From: Auanema rhodensis
Lineage: Eukaryota > Nematoda > Chromadorea > Rhabditida > Rhabditidae
Reading direction: 5' to 3'
Assembly: GCA_964057225.1 (NCBI GenBank)
Contig: OZ059900.1
Span: 24,443,638-24,507,637, forward strand
DNA length: 64,000 nt
Shown: one piece after another, positions 53,463 to 64,000 of the stretch
How the letters are laid out: each line of letters starts with the position of its first letter
How positions within the stretch are numbered: the first letter of the stretch is position 1
Position numbers and translations under genes: made by a program
The notes under the pieces: generated by a model
The model's database searches: none
Told to the model about the DNA's origin: nothing
What the model saw: only the letters and a program-made list of their open reading frames with translations

Positions 53463-56400
53463 CAGCGTGTTACATACTAAAATGAAGCATTTTACATGCT
53501 GAACACTAGAAAAATACAAAAACACAGTATTTCCCATGAGAAATATTTTATTATGCTGGAAAACCAGTTTTTGGAAATTTCGCTGTAAACAAGGTTTTGA
53601 CTTACGATTTCATGTGTTCAAACTCATGCAATGTCAATGAAACTTAGCTCAAAATTGTTCCTACAACGTCTAGTTCCACTTTCACGACAAAAAAACAGGG
53701 GTTAGAAAATTAAGGAAATTAGCATATTCTGAGGGCACGCCCTTTATGGCTAATATTGATTAAATCGATTTTTGTTCATATGAGTCGTCAAATGCAACGA
53801 ATTTCAGCGTGTTACATACTAAAATGAAGCATTTTACATGCTGAACACTAGAAAAATACAAAAACACAGTATTTCCCATGAGAAATATTTTATTATGCTG
53901 GAAAACCAGTTTTTGGAAATTTCGCTGTAAACAAGGTTTTGACTTACGATTTCATGTGTTCAAACTCATGCAATGTCAATGAAACCTAGCTCAAAATTGT
54001 TCGTACAACGTCTAGTTCCACTTTCACGACAAAAAAACAGGGGTTAGAAAATTAAGGAAATTAGCATATTCTGAGGGCACGCCCCCTATGGCTAATATTG
54101 ATTAAATCGATTTTTGTTCATATGAGTCGTCAAATGCAACGAATTTCAGCGTGTTACATACTAAAATGAAGCATTTTACATGCTGAACACTAGAAAAATA
54201 CAAAAACACAGTATTTCCCATGAGAAATATTTTATTATGCTGGAAAACCAGTTTTTGGAAATTTCGCTGTAAACAAGGTTTTGACTTACGATTTCATGTG
54301 TTCAAACTCATGCAATGTCAATGAAACCTAGCTCAAAATTGTTCCTACAACGTCTAGTTCCACTTTCACGACAAAAAAACAGGGGTTAGAAAATTAAGGA
54401 AATTAGCATATTCTGAGGGCACGCCCTTTATGGCTAATATTGATTAAATCGATTTTTGTTCATATGAGTCGTCAAATGCAACGAATTTCAGCGTGTTACA
54501 TACTAAAATGAAGCATTTCACATGCTGAACACTAGAAAAATACAAAAACACAGTAATACCCATGAGAAATATTTTATTATGCTGGAAAACCAGTTTTTGG
54601 AAATTTCGCTGTAAACAAGGTTTTGACTTACGATTTCATGTGTTCAAACTCATGCAATGTCAATGAAACCTAGCTCAAAATTGTTCGTACAACGTCTGGT
54701 TCCACTTTCACGACAAAAAAACAGGGGTTAGAAAATTAAGGAAATTAGCATATTCTGAGGGCACGCCCCTTATGGCTAATATTGATTAAATCGATTTTTG
54801 TTCATATGAGTCGTCAAATGCAACGAATTTCAGCGTGTTACATACTAAAATGAAGCATTTCACATGCTGAACACTAGAAAAATACAAAAACACAGTATTT
54901 CCCATGAGAAATATTTTATTATGCTGGAAAACCAGTTTTTGGAAATTTCGCTGTAAACAAGGTTTTGACTTACGATTTCATGTGTTCAAACTCATGCAAT
55001 GTCAATGAAACCTAGCTCAAAATTGTTCGTACAACGTCTAGTTCCACTTTCACGACAAAAAAACAGGGGTTAGAAAATTAAGGAAATTAGCATATTCTGA
55101 GGGCACGCCCCTTATGGCTAATATTGATTAAATCGATTTTTGTTCATATGAGTCGTCAAATGCAACGAATTTCAGCGTGTTACATACTAAAATGAAGCAT
55201 TTTACATGCTGAACACTAGAAAAATACAAAAACACAGTATTTCCCATGAGAAATATTTTATTATGCTGGAAAACCAGTTTTTGGAAATTTCGCTGTAAAC
55301 AAGGTTTTGACTTACGATTTCATGTGTTCAAACTCATGCAATGTCAATGAAACCTAGCTCAAAATTGTTCCTACAACGTCTAGTTCCACTTTCACGACAA
55401 AAAAACAGGGGTTAGAAAATTAAGGAAATTAGCATATTCTGAGGGCACGCCCTTTATGGCTAATATTGATTAAATCGATTTTTGTTCATATGAGTCGTCA
55501 AATGCAACGAATTTCAGCGTGTTACATACTAAAATGAAGCATTTCACATGCTGAACACTAGAAAAATACAAAAACACAGTAATACCCATGAGAAATATTT
55601 TATTATGCTGGAAAACCAGTTTTTGGAAATTTCGCTGTAAACAAGGTTTTGACTTACGATTTCATGTGTTCAAACTCATGCAATGTCAATGAAACCTAGC
55701 TCAAAATTGTTCGTACAACGTCTGGTTCCACTTTCACGACAAAAAAACAGGGGTTAGAAAATTAAGGAAATTAGCATATTCTGAGGGCACGCCCCTTATG
55801 GCTAATATTGATTAAATCGATTTTTGTTCATATGAGTCGTCAAATGCAACGAATTTCAGCGTGTTACATACTAAAATGAAGCATTTTACATGCTGAACAC
55901 TAGAAAAATACAAAAACACAGTATTTCCCATGAGAAATATTTTATTATGCTGGAAAACCAGTTTTTGGAAATTTCGCTGTAAACAAGGTTTTGACTTACG
56001 ATTTCATGTGTTCAAACTCATGCAATGTCAATGAAACCTAGCTCAAAATTGTTCGTACAACGTCTAGTTCCACTTTCACGACAAAAAAACAGGGGTTAGA
56101 AAATTAAGGAAATTAGCATATTCTGAGGGCACGCCCCTTATGGCTAATATTGATTAAATCGATTTTTGTTCATATGAGTCGTCAAATGCAACGAATTTCA
56201 GCGTGTTACATACTAAAATGAAGCATTTCACATGCTGAACACTAGAAAAATACAAAAACACAGTATTTCCCATGAGAAATATTTTATTATGCTGGAAAAC
56301 CAGTTTTTGGAAATTTCGCTGTAAACAAGGTTTTGACTTACGATTTCATGTGTTCAAACTCATGCAATGTCAATGAAACCTAGCTCAAAATTGTTCGTAC

Positions 56401-56543
56401 AACGTCTGGTTCCACTTTCACGACTAAAAAAAAACAGGGGTTAGAAAATTAAGGAAATTAGCATATTCTGAGGGCACGCCCCTTATGGCTAATATTGATT
56501 AAATCGATTTTTGTTCATATGAGTCGTCAAATGCAACGAATTT

Positions 56544-58943
56544 CAGCGTGTTACATACTAAAATGAAGCATTTTACATGCTGAACACTAGAAAAATACAA
56601 AAACACAGTATTTCCCATGAGAAATATTTTATTATGCTGGAAAACCAGTTTTTGGAAATTTCGCTGTAAACAAGGTTTTGACTTACGATTTCATGTGTTC
56701 AAACTCATGCAATGTCAATGAAACCTAGCTCAAAATTGTTCCTACAACGTCTAGTTCCACTTTCACGACAAAAAAACAGGGGTTAGAAAATTAAGGAAAT
56801 TAGCATATTCTGAGGGCACGCCCTTTATGGCTAATATTGATTAAATCGATTTTTGTTCATATGAGTCGTCAAATGCAACGAATTTCAGCGTGTTACATAC
56901 TAAAATGAAGCATTTCACATGCTGAACACTAGAAAAATACAAAAACACAGTAATACCCATGAGAAATATTTTATTATGCTGGAAAACCAGTTTTTGGAAA
57001 TTTCGCTGTAAACAAGGTTTTGACTTACGATTTCATGTGTTCAAACTCATGCAATGTCAATGAAACCTAGCTCAAAATTGTTCGTACAACGTCTGGTTCC
57101 ACTTTCACGACAAAAAAACAGGGGTTAGAAAATTAAGGAAATTAGCATATTCTGAGGGCACGCCCCTTATGGCTAATATTGATTAAATCGATTTTTGTTC
57201 ATATGAGTCGTCAAATGCAACGAATTTCAGCGTGTTACATACTAAAATGAAGCATTTTACATGCTGAACACTAGAAAAATACAAAAACACAGTATTTCCC
57301 ATGAGAAATATTTTATTATGCTGGAAAACCAGTTTTTGGAAATTTCGCTGTAAACAAGGTTTTGACTTACGATTTCATGTGTTCAAACTCATGCAATGTC
57401 AATGAAACCTAGCTCAAAATTGTTCGTACAACGTCTAGTTCCACTTTCACGACAAAAAAACAGGGGTTAGAAAATTAAGGAAATTAGCATATTCTGAGGG
57501 CACGCCCCTTATGGCTAATATTGATTAAATCGATTTTTGTTCATATGAGTCGTCAAATGCAACGAATTTCAGCGTGTTACATACTAAAATGAAGCATTTC
57601 ACATGCTGAACACTAGAAAAATACAAAAACACAGTATTTCCCATGAGAAATATTTTATTATGCTGGAAAACCAGTTTTTGGAAATTTCGCTGTAAACAAG
57701 GTTTTGACTTACGATTTCATGTGTTCAAACTCATGCAATGTCAATGAAACCTAGCTCAAAATTGTTCGTACAACGTCTGGTTCCACTTTCACGACTAAAA
57801 AAAAACAGGGGTTAGAAAATTAAGGAAATTAGCATATTCTGAGGGCACGCCCCTTATGGCTAATATTGATTAAATCGATTTTTGTTCATATGAGTCGTCA
57901 AATGCAACGAATTTCAGCGTGTTACATACTAAAATGAAGCATTTTACATGCTGAACACTAGAAAAATACAAAAACACAGTATTTCCCATGAGAAATATTT
58001 TATTATGCTGGAAAACCAGTTTTTGGAAATTTCGCTGTAAACAAGGTTTTGACTTACGATTTCATGTGTTCAAACTCATGCAATGTCAATGAAACCTAGC
58101 TCAAAATTGTTCGTACAACGTCTAGTTCCACTTTCACGACAAAAAAACAGGGGTTAGAAAATTAAGGAAATTAGCATATTCTGAGGGCACGCCCCCTATG
58201 GCTAATATTGATTAAATCGATTTTTGTTCATATGAGTCGTCAAATGCAACGAATTTCAGCGTGTTACATACTAAAATGAAGCATTTTACATGCTGAACAC
58301 TAGAAAAATACAAAAACACAGTATTTCCCATGAGAAATATTTTATTATGCTGGAAAACCAGTTTTTGGAAATTTCGCTGTAAACAAGGTTTTGACTTACG
58401 ATTTCATGTGTTCAAACTCATGCAATGTCAATGAAACCTAGCTCAAAATTGTTCCTACAACGTCTAGTTCCACTTTCACGACAAAAAAACAGGGGTTAGA
58501 AAATTAAGGAAATTAGCATATTCTGAGGGCACGCCCTTTATGGCTAATATTGATTAAATCGATTTTTGTTCATATGAGTCGTCAAATGCAACGAATTTCA
58601 GCGTGTTACATACTAAAATGAAGCATTTCACATGCTGAACACTAGAAAAATACAAAAACACAGTAATACCCATGAGAAATATTTTATTATGCTGGAAAAC
58701 CAGTTTTTGGAAATTTCGCTGTAAACAAGGTTTTGACTTACGATTTCATGTGTTCAAACTCATGCAATGTCAATGAAACCTAGCTCAAAATTGTTTGTAC
58801 AACGTCTGGTTCCACTTTCACGACTAAAAAAAAACAGGGGTTAGAAAATTAAGGAAATTAGCATATTCTGAGGGCACGCCCCTTATGGCTAATATTGATT
58901 AAATCGATTTTTGTTCATATGAGTCGTCAAATGCAACGAATTT
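56544..58943 (-). repeat. 7-monomer HOR, unit 1 (2400 bp)
   Basis: Seven monomers in order: TTCCTAC/CCCTTTATG; CAGTAATACCC with GTCTGGTT; consensus-like; CATTTCACATG with GTCTGGTT and CGACT-A9 (57796); CGCCCCCTATG; TTCCTAC/CCCTTTATG; CAGTAATACCC with TTTGTAC and CGACT-A9 (58825). Two 3-base gains make the unit 2400 bp instead of 2394. It is followed directly by a near-identical copy. Confidence 0.9.
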
Positions 58944-61343
58944 CAGCGTGTTACATACTAAAATGAAGCATTTTACATGCTGAACACTAGAAAAATACAA
59001 AAACACAGTATTTCCCATGAGAAATATTTTATTATGCTGGAAAACCAGTTTTTGGAAATTTCGCTGTAAACAAGGTTTTGACTTACGATTTCATGTGTTC
59101 AAACTCATGCAATGTCAATGAAACCTAGCTCAAAATTGTTCCTACAACGTCTAGTTCCACTTTCACGACAAAAAAACAGGGGTTAGAAAATTAAGGAAAT
59201 TAGCATATTCTGAGGGCACGCCCTTTATGGCTAATATTGATTAAATCGATTTTTGTTCATATGAGTCGTCAAATGCAACGAATTTCAGCGTGTTACATAC
59301 TAAAATGAAGCATTTCACATGCTGAACACTAGAAAAATACAAAAACACAGTAATACCCATGAGAAATATTTTATTATGCTGGAAAACCAGTTTTTGGAAA
59401 TTTCGCTGTAAACAAGGTTTTGACTTACGATTTCATGTGTTCAAACTCATGCAATGTCAATGAAACCTAGCTCAAAATTGTTCGTACAACGTCTGGTTCC
59501 ACTTTCACGACAAAAAAACAGGGGTTAGAAAATTAAGGAAATTAGCATATTCTGAGGGCACGCCCCTTATGGCTAATATTGATTAAATCGATTTTTGTTC
59601 ATATGAGTCGTCAAATGCAACGAATTTCAGCGTGTTACATACTAAAATGAAGCATTTTACATGCTGAACACTAGAAAAATACAAAAACACAGTATTTCCC
59701 ATGAGAAATATTTTATTATGCTGGAAAACCAGTTTTTGGAAATTTCGCTGTAAACAAGGTTTTGACTTACGATTTCATGTGTTCAAACTCATGCAATGTC
59801 AATGAAACCTAGCTCAAAATTGTTCGTACAACGTCTAGTTCCACTTTCACGACAAAAAAACAGGGGTTAGAAAATTAAGGAAATTAGCATATTCTGAGGG
59901 CACGCCCCTTATGGCTAATATTGATTAAATCGATTTTTGTTCATATGAGTCGTCAAATGCAACGAATTTCAGCGTGTTACATACTAAAATGAAGCATTTC
60001 ACATGCTGAACACTAGAAAAATACAAAAACACAGTATTTCCCATGAGAAATATTTTATTATGCTGGAAAACCAGTTTTTGGAAATTTCGCTGTAAACAAG
60101 GTTTTGACTTACGATTTCATGTGTTCAAACTCATGCAATGTCAATGAAACCTAGCTCAAAATTGTTCGTACAACGTCTGGTTCCACTTTCACGACTAAAA
60201 AAAAACAGGGGTTAGAAAATTAAGGAAATTAGCATATTCTGAGGGCACGCCCCTTATGGCTAAAATTGATTAAATCGATTTTTGTTCATATGAGTCGTCA
60301 AATGCAACGAATTTCAGCGTGTTACATACTAAAATGAAGCATTTTACATGCTGAACACTAGAAAAATACAAAAACACAGTATTTCCCATGAGAAATATTT
60401 TATTATGCTGGAAAACCAGTTTTTGGAAATTTCGCTGTAAACAAGGTTTTGACTTACGATTTCATGTGTTCAAACTCATGCAATGTCAATGAAACCTAGC
60501 TCAAAATTGTTCGTACAACGTCTAGTTCCACTTTCACGACAAAAAAACAGGGGTTAGAAAATTAAGGAAATTAGCATATTCTGAGGGCACGCCCCCTATG
60601 GCTAATATTGATTAAATCGATTTTTGTTCATATGAGTCGTCAAATGCAACGAATTTCAGCGTGTTACATACTAAAATGAAGCATTTTACATGCTGAACAC
60701 TAGAAAAATACAAAAACACAGTATTTCCCATGAGAAATATTTTATTATGCTGGAAAACCAGTTTTTGGAAATTTCGCTGTAAACAAGGTTTTGACTTACG
60801 ATTTCATGTGTTCAAACTCATGCAATGTCAATGAAACCTAGCTCAAAATTGTTCCTACAACGTCTAGTTCCACTTTCACGACAAAAAAACAGGGGTTAGA
60901 AAATTAAGGAAATTAGCATATTCTGAGGGCACGCCCTTTATGGCTAATATTGATTAAATCGATTTTTGTTCATATGAGTCGTCAAATGCAACGAATTTCA
61001 GCGTGTTACATACTAAAATGAAGCATTTCACATGCTGAACACTAGAAAAATACAAAAACACAGTAATACCCATGAGAAATATTTTATTATGCTGGAAAAC
61101 CAGTTTTTGGAAATTTCGCTGTAAACAAGGTTTTGACTTACGATTTCATGTGTTCAAACTCATGCAATGTCAATGAAACCTAGCTCAAAATTGTTTGTAC
61201 AACGTCTGGTTCCACTTTCACGACTAAAAAAAAACAGGGGTTAGAAAATTAAGGAAATTAGCATATTCTGAGGGCACGCCCCTTATGGCTAATATTGATT
61301 AAATCGATTTTTGTTCATATGAGTCGTCAAATGCAACGAATTT
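58944..61343 (-). repeat. 7-monomer HOR, unit 2 (2400 bp)
   Basis: Second copy of 56544-58943, with CGACT-A9 at 60196 and 61225, each exactly 2400 bp after its counterpart. The only difference I noticed is GGCTAAAATTG (about 60260) for GGCTAATATTG. After 61344 the series changes: a monomer with the private CAGAGGTT, then TTAATAC. It then partly resumes with CGCCCCCTATG near 62648 and CGACT-A9 at 63622. Confidence 0.9.
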
Positions 61344-63740
61344 CAGCGTGTTACATACTAAAATGAAGCATTTTACATGCTGAACACTAGAAAAATACAA
61401 AAACACAGTATTTCCCATGAGAAATATTTTATTATGCTGGAAAACCAGTTTTTGGAAATTTCGCTGTAAACAAGGTTTTGACTTACGATTTCATGTGTTC
61501 AAACTCATGCAATGTCAATGAAACCTAGCTCAAAATTGTTCGTACAACGTCTAGTTCCACTTTCACGACAAAAAAACAGAGGTTAGAAAATTAAGGAAAT
61601 TAGCATATTCTGAGGGCACGCCCCTTATGGCTAATATTGATTAAATCGATTTTTGTTCATATGAGTCGTCAAATGCAACGAATTTCAGCGTGTTACATAC
61701 TAAAATGAAGCATTTTACATGCTGAACACTAGAAAAATACAAAAACACAGTAATACCCATGAGAAATATTTTATTATGCTGGAAAACCAGTTTTTGGAAA
61801 TTTCGCTGTAAACAAGGTTTTGACTTACGATTTCATGTGTTCAAACTCATGCAATGTCAATGAAACCTAGCTCAAAATTGTTAATACAATGTCTAGTTCC
61901 ACTTTCACGACAAAAAAACAGGGGTTAGAAAATTAAGGAAATTAGCATATTCTGAGGGCACGCCCTTTATGGCTAATATTGATTAAATCGATTTTTGTTC
62001 ATATGAGTCGTCAAATGCAACGAATTTCAGCGTGTTACATACTAAAATGAAGCATTTTACATGCTGAACACTAGAAAAATACAAAAACACAGTATTTCCC
62101 ATGAGAAATATTTTATTATGCTGGAAAACCAGTTTTTGGAAATTTCGCTGTAAACAAGGTTTTGACTTACGATTTCATGTGTTCAAACTCATGCAATGTC
62201 AATGAAACCTAGCTCAAAATTGTTCCTACAACGTCTAGTTCCACTTTCACGACAAAAAAACAGGGGTTAGAAAATTAAGGAAATTAGCATATTCTGAGGG
62301 CACGCCCTTTATGGCTAATATTGATTAAATCGATTTTTGTTCATATGAGTCGTCAAATGCAACGAATTTCAGCGTGTTACATACTAAAATGAAGCATTTT
62401 ACATGCTGAACACTAGAAAAATACAAAAACACAGTATTTCCCATGAGAAATATTTTATTATGCTGGAAAACCAGTTTTTGGAAATTTCGCTGTAAACAAG
62501 GTTTTGACTTACGATTTCATGTGTTCAAACTCATGCAATGTCAATGAAACCTAGCTCAAAATTGTTCGTACAACGTCTAGTTCCACTTTCACGACAAAAA
62601 AACAGGGGTTAGAAAATTAAGGAAATTAGCATATTCTGAGGGCACGCCCCCTATGGCTAATATTGATTAAATCGATTTTTGTTCATATGAGTCGTCAAAT
62701 GCAACGAATTTCAGCGTGTTACATACTAAAATGAAGCATTTTACATGCTGAACACTAGAAAAATACAAAAACACAGTATTTCCCATGAGAAATATTTTAT
62801 TATGCTGGAAAACCAGTTTTTGGAAATTTCGCTGTAAACAAGGTTTTGACTTACGATTTCATGTGTTCAAACTCATGCAATGTCAATGAAACCTAGCTCA
62901 AAATTGTTCCTACAACGTCTAGTTCCACTTTCACGACAAAAAAACAGGGGTTAGAAAATTAAGGAAATTAGCATATTCTGAGGGCACGCCCTTTATGGCT
63001 AATATTGATTAAATCGATTTTTGTTCATATGAGTCGTCAAATGCAACGAATTTCAGCGTGTTACATACTAAAATGAAGCATTTCACATGCTGAACACTAG
63101 AAAAATACAAAAACACAGTAATACCCATGAGAAATATTTTATTATGCTGGAAAACCAGTTTTTGGAAATTTCGCTGTAAACAAGGTTTTGACTTACGATT
63201 TCATGTGTTCAAACTCATGCAATGTCAATGAAACCTAGCTCAAAATTGTTCGTACAACGTCTGGTTCCACTTTCACGACAAAAAAACAGGGGTTAGAAAA
63301 TTAAGGAAATTAGCATATTCTGAGGGCACGCCCCTTATGGCTAATATTGATTAAATCGATTTTTGTTCATATGAGTCGTCAAATGCAACGAATTTCAGCG
63401 TGTTACATACTAAAATGAAGCATTTCACATGCTGAACACTAGAAAAATACAAAAACACAGTATTTCCCATGAGAAATATTTTATTATGCTGGAAAACCAG
63501 TTTTTGGAAATTTCGCTGTAAACAAGGTTTTGACTTACGATTTCATGTGTTCAAACTCATGCAATGTCAATGAAACCTAGCTCAAAATTGTTTGTACAAC
63601 GTCTGGTTCCACTTTCACGACTAAAAAAAAACAGGGGTTAGAAAATTAAGGAAATTAGCATATTCTGAGGGCACGCCCCTTATGGCTAATATTGATTAAA
63701 TCGATTTTTGTTCATATGAGTCGTCAAATGCAACGAATTT

Positions 63741-64000
63741 CAGCGTGTTACATACTAAAATGAAGCATTTTACATGCTGAACACTAGAAAAATACAAAAA
63801 CACAGTATTTCCCATGAGAAATATTTTATTATGCTGGAAAACCAGTTTTTGGAAATTTCGCTGTAAACAAGGTTTTGACTTACGATTTCATGTGTTCAAA
63901 CTCATGCAATGTCAATGAAACCTAGCTCAAAATTGTTCGTACAACGTCTAGTTCCACTTTCACGACAAAAAAACAGGGGTTAGAAAATTAAGGAAATTAG
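63741..64000 (-). repeat. Partial monomer at the window end
   Basis: The first 260 nt of the next reverse-oriented copy, cut by the window edge. Up to this edge it shows the CATTTTACATG, TATTTCCC, TTCGTAC, GTCTAGTT state of a consensus-like right-arm monomer. The array therefore extends beyond 64000. Confidence 0.95.

Larger units (their letters stand above)
27120..64000 (-). repeat. 342-bp satellite array, right arm (107 monomers plus 260 nt)
   Basis: The same monomer as the left arm, read on the opposite strand. The motif CAGCGTGTTAC recurs every 342 bp from 27120 (27462, 27804 and so on). The last full period ends at 63740, and 63741-64000 is the first 260 nt of another copy. The predicted end (107 x 342 + 27) matches exactly. 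The 27 extra bases are nine 3-base gains in the A tract, where CGAC-A7 has become CGACT-A9 at about 42052, 47185, 52660, 56425, 57796, 58825, 60196, 61225 and 63622. Private markers of this arm include CAGTAATACCC, GTCTGGTT, TTAATACAATG, CGACTAAAA and CGCCCCCTATG. The array continues past the window. Confidence 0.98.

Noticed and set aside
1-64000. 342 = 2 x 171, suggesting primate alpha satellite
   Set aside because: The sequence does not look like alpha satellite, and its two halves do not align as diverged 171-bp monomers. Only a weak TTGCAT...ATGAA likeness exists between phases 142-168 and 318-349, at uneven spacing.
1-64000. Regular repeats as a CRISPR array
   Set aside because: Copies are contiguous 342-bp units with no unique spacers between short repeats.
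1-64000. Tribolium castaneum TCAST (about 360 bp) as the identity
   Set aside because: Length and array style are similar, but I cannot recall its sequence reliably enough to claim a match, and the monomer length here is 342 bp.
1-64000. tRNA, rRNA, telomere repeats, promoters or terminators
   Set aside because: None is visible; the T7 tract after short GC-rich words is part of the repeat and has no associated gene.

Overview
The window is satellite DNA from end to end: about 187 copies of a 342-bp tandem repeat. It contains no protein-coding gene, RNA gene, transposon or unique sequence that I can support. The monomer is about 33% G+C. It carries 9 CpG sites, close to the number expected from its base composition. 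All six reading frames are stopped in every copy. Long homogeneous arrays with nested higher-order repeats (HORs) point to a eukaryotic heterochromatic block, either centromeric, pericentromeric or subtelomeric. The host cannot be named from sequence alone. Several insects and plants have abundant satellites in the 340-380 bp range, and the lack of CpG depletion argues mildly against a vertebrate.

Layout. Positions 1-27015 hold 79 complete monomers in one orientation (here +), followed by a truncated 80th copy. At about 27100-27120 the array flips. A 22-bp partial duplication ends the left array, and after a 3-nt TTT microhomology the same satellite continues on the minus strand. Positions 27120-64000 hold 107 complete reverse-oriented monomers plus 260 nt of another. 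The array runs off both ends of the window. The flip makes a very large inverted repeat with arms of at least 27 kb and a spacer of only about 130 nt.

Internal structure. Single-base markers sort monomers into types, and the types recur in ordered blocks. The left arm shows a 6-monomer block (with an 8-monomer variant), exact or near-exact 2- and 4-monomer tandem duplications, a signature block seen at three places, and at least one chimeric monomer. The right arm shows a 6-monomer block next to the flip, three identical consecutive monomers, a 16/17-monomer block seen three times (the third shorter), and two nearly identical 2400-bp, 7-monomer units. The arms carry largely different private variants, so they have been homogenised separately since the flip. 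Counted against the 342-bp period, every net length change in the window falls in one T7/A7 tract.

The points most worth a second look are the inversion junction, the separate evolution of the two arms, and the nested duplication history readable from the variants. Phase numbers in the entries refer to the first monomer: phase 1 is position 1 of the window and phase 342 is position 342.
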